Assembly (NCBI RefSeq): GCF_014892515.1
Contig: NZ_JADBGR010000018.1
Location: 1 to 64,000, forward strand
Length of the DNA: 64,000 nt
Origin: Myceligenerans pegani
Lineage (GTDB): Bacteria; Actinomycetota; Actinomycetes; Actinomycetales; Cellulomonadaceae
Reading direction: 5' to 3'
In this document: piece after piece, positions 55,615-64,000 of the stretch
Layout: the number at the start of each line of letters is the position of its first letter
Position numbering within the stretch: the first letter of the stretch is position 1
Program-made: the position numbers and the translations under genes
The notes under the pieces: generated by a model
Database searches by the model: none
Seen by the model: the letters and a program-made list of their open reading frames with translations, nothing else
What the model was told of the DNA's origin: nothing

Positions 55615-57156
55615 GTGACGAACCAAGCAGCACCGACTGCCGGCGGGCCGGCCCCCACGCCGGCCGGAGGACCCGCCCCCGCCGGCGGCACCACGCCTGC
55701 TGCGGCCGCCCGCCTCACCCTGCGCCGCCCCCGCGAGGGCCGCTGGATCGCGGGAGTGGCCGTGGGTCTCGCGGCGCACCTCGGCGTGCCGCCGTGGCTG
55801 ATCCGGCTGCTCTTCGTGCTCACCACCCTGCTCAACGGCGCCGGCGTCATCGCCTACCTGTTCTGGTGGGTGACGGTCCCGCCCGGCCGCCCGGAACCCG
55901 TGACCGACGCCGCCCCCGCCCGCCCTCGGCTCGCACCGCGCCTGGCCGGCGTGGACGGGACCACGAACGACACCGCCGACGACGCCGGACCGGGCTCCCT
56001 GACCGACCGCCTGCGCCTCTCCGGCCCCGTCACCCGCCTGAACACCCGCGACATCACCATCGGCGTCGTGCTGCTCAGCGGCGCGGCACTGCTGCTCGCC
56101 GTCCAGGCCGGCTGGGACCTCTGGGCCTCCTGGCTGCTGCCCGCCCTGATCGTGCTGGGCGGCATCGCCCTCGCCTGGAGCCAGCTCGACGGCACGTCGC
56201 GCGGGCGCTGGCTGGGCGGCGCCCCCCGCACGCGGGCCGGGATGCTGCGGCTGGTCGGCGGGATCCTGCTGACCATGGTCGGAGTGCTCATGCTGGTGGG
56301 GCAGGAGGCGCCCGTCGCCGTGATGGTGCAGGCCACCGTCGCCTCGGTCGCGGTGGTCGCGGGCGTGATCCTGGTGCTCGCGCCCTGGTGGCTCAAGCTC
56401 GTGCGGGAACTCGGCGACGAGCGCGCCGCCCGCGCCCGCGAGGCCGAGCGCGCCGACATCGCCGCCCACCTGCACGACTCCGTGCTCCAGACCCTCGCCC
56501 TCATCCGCGCCCGCGCCGACGACTCCGAGTCCGTCTCCCGCATGGCCCGCGCCCAGGAGCGCGAGCTGCGCGAATGGCTGTACGACGACCGGCCCTCACC
56601 CGGCGAGTCCCTCGCCGCCGAGCTGCGGGACCTCGTGGGCCAGGTCGAGGACGCGTTCGCGCCCCTGACCGTCGACACCGTGGCCGTGGGCGACTGCGTC
56701 CCCGGCCCGAGCACCGCCGCCCTGCTCCAGGCCACGCGCGAGGCCCTCGTCAACGCCGCCACCCACGGCCGTCCGCCCGTCTCCGTCTACCTCGAGGTGG
56801 GGGAGGACTCCGTGGAGGCGTTCGTCCGCGACCGGGGCGACGGGTTCGACATCGACGAGATCGCGTCCGACCGGTTCGGGGTCCGGGAATCGATCCTCGG
56901 GCGTGTCCGACGGCGCGACGGCGTCGCCGAGGTGCAGAGTCGGCCTGGGTGGGGTACGGAGGTGCGAATGCGCGTGCCCCGCGAGGGAAAGCAGCCGGAC
57001 CGGCCGCGGTCCAACGGGACCCGGGCGAACGGCACCAGGAACGGCGGGGCGGAGGCCGGCGGGAAGGAGACGGACGGCGGGAACACCGCCGCATCCCCCG
57101 CCGCGGCCGGCCCGGCCACCAGGACCAACGGGACGAAGACCGAGGAGACCCCATGA
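55615..57156 (+). CDS. PspC-domain sensor histidine kinase
   Basis: A 513-residue kinase. The N-terminal PspC domain (about 35-90: RLTLRRPREGRWIAGVAVGLAAHLG) is followed by about four hydrophobic segments to residue 265. The HisKA_3-like AHLHDSVLQTLALIR has phospho-acceptor His287, and the HATPase has TREALVNAATHG and DRGDGFD. The Gly/Asn/Thr-rich tail (last ~55 residues) looks disordered. CACGAT 6 nt before the GTG suggests a leaderless mRNA. It overlaps the response regulator gene by 4 nt. By analogy to LiaS it would sense membrane or cell-wall stress, with the divergent LiaF-like protein as partner. Confidence 0.93.
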   Translation: MTNQAAPTAGGPAPTPAGGPAPAGGTTPAAAARLTLRRPREGRWIAGVAVGLAAHLGVPPWLIRLLFVLTTLLNGAGVIAYLFWWVTVPPGRPEPVTDAAPARPRLAPRLAGVDGTTNDTADDAGPGSLTDRLRLSGPVTRLNTRDITIGVVLLSGAALLLAVQAGWDLWASWLLPALIVLGGIALAWSQLDGTSRGRWLGGAPRTRAGMLRLVGGILLTMVGVLMLVGQEAPVAVMVQATVASVAVVAGVILVLAPWWLKLVRELGDERAARAREAERADIAAHLHDSVLQTLALIRARADDSESVSRMARAQERELREWLYDDRPSPGESLAAELRDLVGQVEDAFAPLTVDTVAVGDCVPGPSTAALLQATREALVNAATHGRPPVSVYLEVGEDSVEAFVRDRGDGFDIDEIASDRFGVRESILGRVRRRDGVAEVQSRPGWGTEVRMRVPREGKQPDRPRSNGTRANGTRNGGAEAGGKETDGGNTAASPAAAGPATRTNGTKTEETP

Positions 57157-57848
57157 CCGCCGCCGACGACCGGACCCGCACCCGCGTCCCCGTGGTGCTC
57201 GTCGACGACCACCACATGTTCCGCACCGGGGTGCGCGCCTCGCTCGACGACCGGGTCGCCGTCGTGGGCGAGGCCGACGACGTCGACTCCGCCGTCGCCG
57301 TCGTGCACGAGAAGCGGCCGCCGGTCGTGCTGCTCGACGTGCACCTGCCCGGCGGGAACGGCGGCGGGGGCGCCGAGGTCGTGCAGCGCTGCGCGGACCT
57401 CGCCCGGCCGAACGGCACCGGGGTCCCCGTGCGCTTCCTCGCGCTGTCCGTGTCCGACGCCGCCGAGGACGTCGTCGCCGTCATCCGGGCGGGCGCTCGC
57501 GGCTACGTGACGAAGAACATCTCGGGCCCGGAGCTGTCGGCCGCCGTGGTCCGCGTCGCGGGCGGCGACGCCGTGTTCTCGCCACGCCTCGCCGGTTTCG
57601 TGCTGGACGCGTTCGGCACGGGCGCCGCCGACATCGCCGTCGCCGACGACGAGCTGGACCGCCTCTCCAAGCGCGAGCAGGAGGTGATGCGGCTGATCGC
57701 GCGCGGCTACTCGTACCGGGAGGTCGCGAGCGAGCTGTTCATCTCGATCAAGACCGTCGAGACCCACGTGTCGGCGGTGCTGCGGAAGCTGCAGCTCTCG
57801 TCCCGGTACGAACTGACCCGCTGGGCCGCCGCCCGCCGGTTGCTGTAG
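57153..57848 (+). CDS. NarL/LuxR-type response regulator (LiaR-like)
   Basis: A 231-residue regulator, partner of the PspC kinase (4-nt overlap). The receiver has VDDHHMFRTGVR and phospho-acceptor Asp62 in VVLLDVHLPGG, with a Gly-rich insert GGNGGGG right after it. The LuxR HTH reads LSKREQEVMRLIARGYSYREVASEL and IKTVETHVSAVLRKL. In the LiaR analogy it would switch on the envelope-stress genes, probably including the divergent PspC/LiaF operon, whose promoter faces this one at 55480-55614. Confidence 0.94.
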   Translation: MTAADDRTRTRVPVVLVDDHHMFRTGVRASLDDRVAVVGEADDVDSAVAVVHEKRPPVVLLDVHLPGGNGGGGAEVVQRCADLARPNGTGVPVRFLALSVSDAAEDVVAVIRAGARGYVTKNISGPELSAAVVRVAGGDAVFSPRLAGFVLDAFGTGAADIAVADDELDRLSKREQEVMRLIARGYSYREVASELFISIKTVETHVSAVLRKLQLSSRYELTRWAAARRLL

Positions 57849-57919
57849 CAGAGTTCTGGACAAAACTCCCGGTACGCTCAAGCCCGTCACTCTCCCCGAC
57901 GGACAGGAAGTACCGAACC

Positions 57920-58414
57920 GTGGACGTCAACTTCGACGGCATCACCGAGACCCTCGTCGGACTCGCGATCCTGGTGGGGCTCATCGGGATCGTCGTCCCG
58001 GTGCTGCCGGGAAGCATCCTGGTGGGCGCCTCGATCCTGGTGTGGGCGTTCCTCACGGGCGGCCCGGTGGCGTGGACGGTCTTCGCGATCGCGGCGGTGT
58101 TCCTCGTGGTGGCCGAGGTGCTGCAGTACATCGTGGCCGGCGGGCACATGAAGCGGTCCGAGGTGCCGACGTCGACGATCGTGATCGGCGGCATCGCGGG
58201 CGTGATCGGTTTCTTCGTGGTGCCGGTCGTGGGCCTGTTCCTGTTCTTCGCCGCCGCGGTGTTCCTGGTGGAGCTGATCCGGCGGCGTGAGCGCGTGACC
58301 GCCTGGCGCGCGACCGTTGCGGCCCTGCAGGCGAGCGCCATGACGATCGGCATCCAGCTGCTCGGCGCCCTCGCCGCGGCCACGACGTGGATCGTCGGCC
58401 TCTTCCTGGTCTGA
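57920..58414 (+). CDS. DUF456-family membrane protein
   Basis: A 164-residue integral membrane protein with four or five hydrophobic segments. VGLIGIVVPVLPGSILVGASILVWA and the Gly-rich VIGGIAGVIGFFVVPVVGLFLFF are typical of DUF456, whose members show glycine-zipper-like motifs and unknown function. The GTG at 57920 has ACAGGAAG about 9 nt upstream. It follows the regulator gene by 71 nt and might be read with it, but has a plausible promoter space of its own. Confidence 0.88.
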   Translation: MDVNFDGITETLVGLAILVGLIGIVVPVLPGSILVGASILVWAFLTGGPVAWTVFAIAAVFLVVAEVLQYIVAGGHMKRSEVPTSTIVIGGIAGVIGFFVVPVVGLFLFFAAAVFLVELIRRRERVTAWRATVAALQASAMTIGIQLLGALAAATTWIVGLFLV

Positions 58415-58443
58415 GGCTGTTCTCCCGGGCCGACAATAGGCGC

Positions 58444-58974
58444 ATGGAGATCATCGTCGCGCCGTTCGACAAGCTGGACCCCGCCGTCGCCTACGACCTG
58501 TGGCGGCTGCGCCAGGACGTGTTCGTGGTCGAGCAGGACTGTCCGTACCCGGATCTGGACGGCCGTGACCTGGAGCCGACGACCGCGCACGTGGTGCTTC
58601 TCGGCCCCGTGGACGACGCCGACCGCCGCCTCCCGGGCGCCGCGGGAGACGCCGGGCGCCCCGTCCTCGGCACCGCGCGCGTGCTGGACGACGGCGACGT
58701 CTGGCGGATCGGCCGCGTGTGCCTCGACCGCGCGGCCCGGGGACAGGGCCTCGCCGACGACGTCATGCGCGCGGGACTCGCACACATCGACGCCGTCGGC
58801 GACGGCCGCGACGCCGTGCTGGACGCCCAGGCCCCGCTGGCGGGCTGGTACGCCACGTTCGGCTTCACCCGGGACGGCGAGGACTTCCTCGAGGACGGCA
58901 TCCCCCACACCCCGATGCGCCTGCGCCGGCCGGAGCCGGCCCGGCACCGAGTTACCCGCGCCGGGGCAGGATGA
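58444..58974 (+). CDS. ElaA-like GNAT acetyltransferase
   Basis: A 176-residue GNAT enzyme. YDLWRLRQDVFVVEQDCPYPDLDGRDLEP is the ElaA-type start, IGRVCLDRAARGQGLADDVM is the acetyl-CoA motif, and LAGWYATFGFTRDGEDFLEDGIPHTPM is the ElaA C-terminal block. The substrate is unknown. GACAAT 6 nt before the ATG suggests a leaderless mRNA. Its 3' end overlaps the convergent glycosyltransferase gene by 23 nt, so the two transcripts are antisense at their ends. Confidence 0.9.
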   Translation: MEIIVAPFDKLDPAVAYDLWRLRQDVFVVEQDCPYPDLDGRDLEPTTAHVVLLGPVDDADRRLPGAAGDAGRPVLGTARVLDDGDVWRIGRVCLDRAARGQGLADDVMRAGLAHIDAVGDGRDAVLDAQAPLAGWYATFGFTRDGEDFLEDGIPHTPMRLRRPEPARHRVTRAGAG

Positions 58975-60079
58975 TGCGGGCCATCTCCGTGCGGTAGCGG
59001 GCCACGCCGAACCGTTCCTCGGCGTCCTTGCGGCCCGCCGCGGCGAGCCTCGCCGCCCTCTCCGGGTCGTCCAGCAGCTCGGCGACCGCGTCGGCCAGGG
59101 CACCGGGGTCGCCGGGCGGGACGCTCCGCCCGGTCTCGCCGTCGCGCACGATCTCGGCCAGGCCCTGCGTGCGGCTCGCCACCAAGGGCCGCTCGGCGCG
59201 CAGCGCCTGGACCGCGACGTTCCCGAAGGGTTCGACGCGGGAGGGGACCACGACGACGTCGGCCCGGGCGAACCACACCCACGGGTCGGCGTACCCGACG
59301 AAGTCGACCGCCCCGGCGAGGTCGGGCCGGGAGGCCCGGGCCCGCAGCTCGTCCTCGAACCACTCGTAGCCGGCGAAGACCGAACCGCACAGCGTCAGGC
59401 GTACGTCGCGGCCGTCCCCGCGCAGCCGGGCGACCGCGTCCAGCGCGACGTCGGTCCCCTTGCGCGGCGACAGCCGCCCCACCAGGACGACGTGCGCGCC
59501 CTGGGGACCGCCGTCGGGCACGGGCCGATCGCCGTCGGGCCCCGGGACGCCGTTGTAGACGATCCGTGTCCGCCGCCGGAGGGCCGGGACGGCGCCGACG
59601 ACGACGTCGCGCGCCGTCGCCGAGTTCACCACCACGTCCCGGGCGAGCAGGAGCGGTGCGTTGAGGCCCACGCGCACCGGGAGCGCGGCGTCCGCCTCCG
59701 CCTCGTGCACGTGGCACACGGGCGCGACCCCGGCGAGCCGCGAGACACCGAGCCACACGGGAATGGTCACGGTGTTCACCACAACCGTGTGTGGCCGATG
59801 ACGTCGGACGATGCCTACCATGCGCGGGGTCGTCCGCAGGGTGTGCAGGAACAGCCCGATGATCCCGCGAGGGTTCAGGTGGGCCTTGCGCAGCACCGGC
59901 ATGTCGACGATCTCGACGTCGGCGCCCGCGTCCCGCAGTTCCCCGACGAGCGGCCCCTTCCTCGGAAGTGCGACGACGACTTCGGCCCCGGCTTCCCTGA
60001 GCGCCGTGGCGGTCTCGACCAGCTGCAGGTCGGATCCGTACAGTTCGGCGGATGCGTGGGCAAGGAGGACCGTCGTCAT
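58952..60079 (-). CDS. GT4-family glycosyltransferase
   Basis: A 375-residue GT-B enzyme. The N-terminus VLLAHASAELYGSDLQLVETATAL starts the acceptor domain. VLVGRLSPRKGTDVALDAVARL and SRVEPFGNVAVQALRAERPLVAS are the donor-binding and EX7E blocks. CACAGT 6 nt before the ATG fits a leaderless mRNA. It is divergent from a polyprenyl-phosphate sugar transferase across 266 nt, so both probably serve an exopolysaccharide or wall-glycan pathway. The sugar donor is unknown. Confidence 0.9.
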   Translation of the reverse strand: MTTVLLAHASAELYGSDLQLVETATALREAGAEVVVALPRKGPLVGELRDAGADVEIVDMPVLRKAHLNPRGIIGLFLHTLRTTPRMVGIVRRHRPHTVVVNTVTIPVWLGVSRLAGVAPVCHVHEAEADAALPVRVGLNAPLLLARDVVVNSATARDVVVGAVPALRRRTRIVYNGVPGPDGDRPVPDGGPQGAHVVLVGRLSPRKGTDVALDAVARLRGDGRDVRLTLCGSVFAGYEWFEDELRARASRPDLAGAVDFVGYADPWVWFARADVVVVPSRVEPFGNVAVQALRAERPLVASRTQGLAEIVRDGETGRSVPPGDPGALADAVAELLDDPERAARLAAAGRKDAEERFGVARYRTEMARIILPRRG

Positions 60080-60345
60080 GTCTGAACTGTGCCATCCGAC
60101 CGCTCTCGGACGCCTGTCGAGGCCGGGATGACGTGCTGGACGAGGCGCCGACACGCTCATCACGAAACGCGGGATATCGGATGAAATCGCGGGTGAACTT
60201 GCGATGAACGACAGGCAAGAGTGCACTTTCCGACTTACCGTGATCTCGGCCCTGGACAACATCGGGGTCCCGTACTTCGCCCGGAGAACTCGCCCGGAGA
60301 ACCCTGACAGGCACCGATCACCGAAGAATCTGAGGGGAATCACGC
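60080..60345. promoter_or_regulatory. Divergent promoter region of surface-polysaccharide genes
   Basis: 266 nt without a credible gene. The 13-bp tcgcccggagaac occurs twice in tandem at 60277-60289 and 60290-60302. GAGGGGA at 60332-60338 is the ribosome-binding site for the sugar transferase. A/T-rich words around 60170-60230 are likely promoter elements. Confidence 0.5.
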
Positions 60346-61866
60346 GTGACGACAGAGGCCGTGATCGCCCAGGCCCCAGCCTTGGCCGGCGGCAGCACAG
60401 CATCTCAGGGCCAGACCACGCCCAGCGCCATGCCCGCCGCGGACGGGATCCGCTCCGTTCCGCTCCGGTGGCAGTCGCGGCATCGCGGTCTGGTCCGGAT
60501 GACCGATGCCCTCGTGGTGGCGGGAGCCGCGGTGGCGGCCTGTGCCGTGCAGCTCGTGCGCCCGGCCGGCGACGTCGACCCCGTCGCGGTGCCCGTGCTC
60601 CTGGCCGCGGTGGTCGCCTGGCTGCTCGCCCTCACGTCGAGCAAGGCCTACGACTGGCATCTCTTCGGGGGCGGGATGTCCGAGTACCGGCGGGTGCTCG
60701 GCGCCACGTGGAAGACCTTCAGCGTCGTCGCGATCGTCGCCTGGCTCGCGATGCTCCCGGGCGTGCGCGACGTGGTCTTCGTGGCGTTCCCGCTCGGCGT
60801 CGCGGGCCTCCTCGCGACGAGGTTCGCCTGGCGCCGTCGCATCCTGCGCCTGCGCGAGCAGCGTGCCGACTGCATGACCGACGTCGTCGCCGTCGGGCAT
60901 CGGGTCCAGATCTCCCGGCTCGCCGCGACGATGGCCGACGCGCCGGACCACGGGTTTCGCGTCGTCGGCGCCTGCGTCCCCGCCGGCGAGGCCGAGGCCG
61001 GCGAGCTGATCGACGGCGTGCCGGTGCTCGGCCATCCGGACCAGGCCGGCGAGGCCGCCGAGCGCGTCGGCGCGGGAGCGGTGGTGGTGAGCAGCTCGCA
61101 CGAGATCACCGCCGACGTCGTCCGCCGCCTGGGCTGGGCCCTGGAGGAGCGCGGGATCGATCTGATGCTCACGACGGAGCTGGCCGACGTCGCGCTGCCG
61201 CGGATCAGCGTCTCGCCGGTGCCGGGCATGTCGCTGCTGCACGTGGACCTGCCGAGGTTCAGCGGCCCCAAGTACGTCGTGAAGCAGGTGATGGACGCGT
61301 CGCTGGCGCTCGTGCTCACGGTGCTGGCGGCGCCGCTGATCGGGATCCTCGCGCTGGCCGTCGCCGTCACCAGCCACGGGCCGCCGTTCTACGTCTCCGA
61401 GCGCGTGGGCCGGGGCGGCCGCATCTTCTCCATGGTCAAGCTCCGCACGATGCGCACGGACGCCGACCGCCTCCTCCCCGCGCTGTCGGCGGAGGACGAC
61501 GGCGCGGGCCTGCTGTTCAAGATGCGCGACGACCCCCGGGTGACCGCGATCGGACGCGTGCTGCGCCGCTACTCGCTCGACGAGCTGCCGCAGCTCTTCA
61601 ACGTCCTGGCCGGCCACATGAGCCTGGTCGGCCCGCGGCCGCCCCTGCCCCACGAGGCCGCCGAGTACGAGGAGCGGATGCGTCGCCGCCTGCTGGTCAA
61701 GCCGGGGATGACAGGGCTGTGGCAGGTCCGGGGCCGGTCGGACCTGTCCTGGGACGAGACCGTGCGGTGCGACGTGTACTACGCCGAGAACTGGACGCCG
61801 CAGCTCGACCTGCTCATCCTCGCCGACACGGTCCGCGCGGTGATCAGCGCGAAGGGCGCGTACTGA
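60346..61866 (+). CDS. Polyprenyl-phosphate sugar-1-phosphate transferase
   Basis: A 506-residue membrane enzyme of the WbaP/WcaJ polyprenyl glycosylphosphotransferase family, which starts exopolysaccharide repeat units by loading a sugar-1-phosphate onto undecaprenyl phosphate. Four N-terminal hydrophobic segments (about 55-165) and a Rossmann-like CoA-binding-type middle precede the membrane-embedded catalytic domain (about 315-505). That domain has SERVGRGGRIFSMVKLRTM, YSLDELPQLFNVLAGHMSLVG, GPRPPLPHE and KPGMTGLWQVRGRS. GTG start with GAGGGGA 8 nt upstream. It is divergent from a glycosyltransferase; the rest of the polysaccharide locus is not here. Confidence 0.94.
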   Translation: MTTEAVIAQAPALAGGSTASQGQTTPSAMPAADGIRSVPLRWQSRHRGLVRMTDALVVAGAAVAACAVQLVRPAGDVDPVAVPVLLAAVVAWLLALTSSKAYDWHLFGGGMSEYRRVLGATWKTFSVVAIVAWLAMLPGVRDVVFVAFPLGVAGLLATRFAWRRRILRLREQRADCMTDVVAVGHRVQISRLAATMADAPDHGFRVVGACVPAGEAEAGELIDGVPVLGHPDQAGEAAERVGAGAVVVSSSHEITADVVRRLGWALEERGIDLMLTTELADVALPRISVSPVPGMSLLHVDLPRFSGPKYVVKQVMDASLALVLTVLAAPLIGILALAVAVTSHGPPFYVSERVGRGGRIFSMVKLRTMRTDADRLLPALSAEDDGAGLLFKMRDDPRVTAIGRVLRRYSLDELPQLFNVLAGHMSLVGPRPPLPHEAAEYEERMRRRLLVKPGMTGLWQVRGRSDLSWDETVRCDVYYAENWTPQLDLLILADTVRAVISAKGAY

Positions 61867-62033
61867 GCGGCGGTCGCTCGCGCGCGCCGCGGGGAACGAA
61901 CCGCATGGTGCCGGGCCTCTCCTCCGCGGGGCGGAATTCCCGCTCCGCCGATCTCCTCCCACGATGTCCTCCTGGCGGCGGATGCGGCACGCCGTCGCGC
62001 GCGGCGACGATGGTCGCGAGCGAAGGAGGAGAA

Positions 62034-63365
62034 ATGTTCCGATCAGGAAAGACGTACCGTTCACGGCGCAGTGCGCGAGTGCTCGCCGGGGCCCTGCTGG
62101 CCCTGGCGGTCCCGGTCGCGGGCGTGGCCGCGGCGGCTCCGGCGTCGTCCGCCGCGGGACCCGGCGAGGTAGACGCGCAGGAGCGGCTCGTCGCCGAGAT
62201 CAGCGAGGCGGTCGCCGAGGCGAAGCGGATCCAGGACGCCCGGACGGACGGCCCGCAGGCGCGGAGCGCCGAGCCCGGTGGTCCGGCGTCGGACGACGTG
62301 GACGAGACGCTCGACGACGCGGTCGCCGCCGTCGTGGCCGACGGCGCGCTGGGTGCCACCGCCCGCGTCGAGGCGCCCGGCGTGCGCTGGGCGGGCGCGG
62401 CCGGGCTCCGCGAGCTCGGCGGCGACAACCGCGCGACCACGCACGACCGGTTCCGCGTGGCGAGCAACACCAAGACCATGGTGGCCACGCTCGCGATGCA
62501 GGAGGTCGAGCGGGGCACGTGGACGCTCGACACGACGGTCGAGGACGTGCTGCCCGGTGTGCTGCCGACGGAGGTCGGGAGCGTCGTGACCGTCGAGCAG
62601 CTCATGAGCCACCGCTCCGGGGCTCCGTCGCTGCACATCCAGCAGATGATCCTCGACCGCGTGGCCGACCCTGAGTCGTGGGAGGACTTCGCTGACGCGT
62701 TCGAGCAGCGGTACACCATCGACGACCACCTGACCACGATCGACGCCACGCCGTGGGAGTTCGAGCCCGGCACCGGCGGGAACTACTCGAACGCGGGCTA
62801 CGTCCTGCTCGGCCTCATGCTGGAGGAGGAGACCGGGTGGCCCCTCGACACGCTGCTGAAGTGGCGCGTCTTCCTGCCCGCCGGGATGTGGCACGCCGAC
62901 TACCCGACCGAGCCGGGCGTCCGCGGCCCCTTCATGGTGGGCGCGGCGTACTTCGGCGAGGGGGCCTGGGAATCGCTGGACGAGTGGGACCCGACGATGT
63001 TCGCCGGCGCCGGCGCGGCGACGGCCACCACGCGGGACCTCAACCGGCTGAACGAGGCGCTGTTCTCGGGCCGGCTCGTCTCGCCGGAGACCGCCGAGGA
63101 CATGCTCACGCCGCGCGGCCCCTTGTTCGGCGGCGCCATCGAGTACGGGCTGGGCGTCTACCGGGTCCCGGACCCGTGCAACGACGGCGAGTACCTCTAC
63201 GGGCACGACGGCGGCGCGCTGGGCACGGTGAGCATCAACTGGTCCTCGCCCGACGGCGAGCGTCAGATCACCCTCGGCGTCAACGCCCGCGACTACAGCG
63301 GCAGCGAGACCCCGCTGTACGACCTCGACGAGCTGCTGACCCCGATGCTGCTGGCCACCTGCTGA
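62034..63365 (+). CDS. Secreted serine hydrolase, beta-lactamase/DD-peptidase fold
   Basis: A 443-residue exported protein: signal peptide (about 1-40), an acidic linker (about 42-90), and a class C beta-lactamase-type domain (PF00144). The active-site set is complete: SNTK (Ser144, Lys147), the YSN motif in GGNYSNAGY, and the HDG of YGHDGGALG standing for KTG. Such proteins include D-alanyl-D-alanine carboxypeptidases, esterases and peptidases, so a role in wall-peptide trimming is likely but not certain. AAGGAGGAG gives a textbook ribosome-binding site at 62034. A long hairpin follows the gene. Confidence 0.9.
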   Translation: MFRSGKTYRSRRSARVLAGALLALAVPVAGVAAAAPASSAAGPGEVDAQERLVAEISEAVAEAKRIQDARTDGPQARSAEPGGPASDDVDETLDDAVAAVVADGALGATARVEAPGVRWAGAAGLRELGGDNRATTHDRFRVASNTKTMVATLAMQEVERGTWTLDTTVEDVLPGVLPTEVGSVVTVEQLMSHRSGAPSLHIQQMILDRVADPESWEDFADAFEQRYTIDDHLTTIDATPWEFEPGTGGNYSNAGYVLLGLMLEEETGWPLDTLLKWRVFLPAGMWHADYPTEPGVRGPFMVGAAYFGEGAWESLDEWDPTMFAGAGAATATTRDLNRLNEALFSGRLVSPETAEDMLTPRGPLFGGAIEYGLGVYRVPDPCNDGEYLYGHDGGALGTVSINWSSPDGERQITLGVNARDYSGSETPLYDLDELLTPMLLATC

Positions 63366-63388
63366 CCGGCAGCACGAGCCGACCCGGG

Positions 63389-63478
63389 GCATGAGCTTCC
63401 CGTCCGCGCCGTGAAGCTCCCGCGCATCGCCCGAGAGGGCGTGTCGGGAGGCTCATGTCTCGGACGGGAAGCTCATGC
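63389..63478. terminator. Bidirectional long hairpin, copy C of a dispersed element
   Basis: Perfect 18-bp outer stem (63389-63406 with 63461-63478) around a 54-nt insert that contains gaagctcccgcgcatcgccc and related inner arms. It lies between convergent genes and resembles copies A (4290) and B (38618). Confidence 0.8.
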
Positions 63479-63486
63479 TCGGAACC

Positions 63487-63846
63487 TCAGTTCCAGAAGA
63501 CCGCGACGAGGATGTTCAGCAGCGTCAGGCCGAGGACCGCGCCCTTGAGGCCCTGCGAGACGTTCTCGCCCCTGCGCACCGCGATCTGGGCCACGATCGC
63601 CACCGCCAGCGCGACGACCAGTTTGACGCCGATCTTGGCCATGGACGGGCCGTCGCCCTCGAACGCGCCGACCGACGCCATCTCGCCGATGCCGACCATG
63701 ATGACGCCGGCCACCACGGCGCCCCACGCCCCGTGCGTCACCGCCTTGTAGAGCGCCTTGCTCCGCATGGACGCGATGGTGCCGCCGAACACGAGGGCCC
63801 AGCTCGCGAAGTGCACGAACACGAAGACGTTGTAGAGAAACTCCAT
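63487..63846 (-). CDS. Small four-helix membrane protein, function unknown
   Basis: A 119-residue protein with about four hydrophobic segments (near residues 5-25, 38-55, 70-88, 98-117). It shows no motif I can name; the start EFLYNVFVFVHFASWALVFGG resembles small integral membrane proteins annotated as hypothetical in actinobacteria. The ATG at 63846 is supported by TAGGCT (63854-63859, minus strand) 7 nt upstream, so the mRNA is probably leaderless. It converges on the serine hydrolase gene across the copy C hairpin. Confidence 0.8.
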   Translation of the reverse strand: MEFLYNVFVFVHFASWALVFGGTIASMRSKALYKAVTHGAWGAVVAGVIMVGIGEMASVGAFEGDGPSMAKIGVKLVVALAVAIVAQIAVRRGENVSQGLKGAVLGLTLLNILVAVFWN

Positions 63847-63973
63847 GCTCGGCAGCCTAGCCCGCGTCCTGCGTGTGACGCGTGACACATTGACGCAGTC
63901 GATCGTTCATATCGGTATCCACGATGTGAGAAGGGGATTACGAACGCCATCCCCGGTGGTTAAGGTCGACACC

Positions 63974-64000
63974 GTGATCCGGTCGATGCGCCCCGAGACG
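63974..64000 (+). CDS. Start of a further gene, cut by the window edge
   Basis: TAAGGT (63961-63966) followed after 7 nt by GTG matches the leaderless promoter-start pattern used throughout the window. Only nine codons (VIRSMRPET) are visible, so no product can be named. Confidence 0.4.

Overview
The window is about 64 kb of very GC-rich chromosomal DNA from an actinobacterium. Supporting signs are pervasive G/C third positions, a WhiB-family regulator, GuaB3, a YbdK/EgtA-type GCS2 ligase, NarL-type two-component systems, an LAXTG-type sortase signal, and many start codons placed 6-7 nt after a TANNNT box (leaderless transcripts). Secreted plant-polymer enzymes (GH5 with a chitin/cellulose-binding module, a GH59-like enzyme) and a candidate CelR/CebR operator suggest the Cellulomonas/Cellulosimicrobium/Promicromonospora group. 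That placement is inference. No tRNA, rRNA, CRISPR array, transposase or prophage gene was seen.

Layout. 1-10.2 kb: surface and secreted functions, namely a truncated Ig-repeat wall-anchored protein, a membrane-anchored copper-amine-oxidase-like protein, a thiol peroxidase, a lone sugar-binding lipoprotein, and a divergent 1198-residue GH59-like glycosidase. 10.2-18.3 kb: pseudouridine synthase, alr, and the t6A tRNA genes tsaE, tsaB, rimI and tsaD, interrupted by a secreted GH5 cellulase and a sulfurtransferase. 18.4-22.7 kb: RutE-like nitroreductase, coupled methyltransferase and GCS2 ligase, groES under a perfect CIRCE, whiB. 22.9-28.3 kb: MerR/CarH-like regulator, guaB, GNAT, DnaQ-like exonuclease, guaB3. 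28.4-32.3 kb: ArsR-type repressor with a striking 13-bp-periodic operator array, its MFS exporter, and an aldehyde dehydrogenase.

32.5-36.7 kb is a tight four-gene operon of two paralogous multi-pass membrane proteins with a histidine kinase and response regulator. It is the best candidate here for an undescribed system. 36.7-38.6 kb: DUF4031-HD fusion and a SanA/YdcF protein. 38.7-45 kb: ackA, pta and xfp on the minus strand, a complete phosphoketolase-to-acetate module. 45.3-51.1 kb: SURF1, a MalY/PatB lyase, two membrane proteins, then guaA preceded by a perfect 29-bp inverted repeat. 51.2-58.4 kb: glycosyltransferase, prepilin peptidase, and a divergent PspC/LiaF-PspC kinase-regulator envelope-stress cluster. 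58.4-64 kb: acetyltransferase, glycosyltransferase, polyprenyl-phosphate sugar transferase, serine beta-lactamase-like hydrolase, a small membrane protein, and the first codons of a further gene.

Convergent junctions carry strong hairpins. Three of them share a related sequence and look like copies of one dispersed intergenic element. Guanine-nucleotide synthesis (guaB, guaB3, guaA) is represented three times, each gene with its own leaderless promoter.
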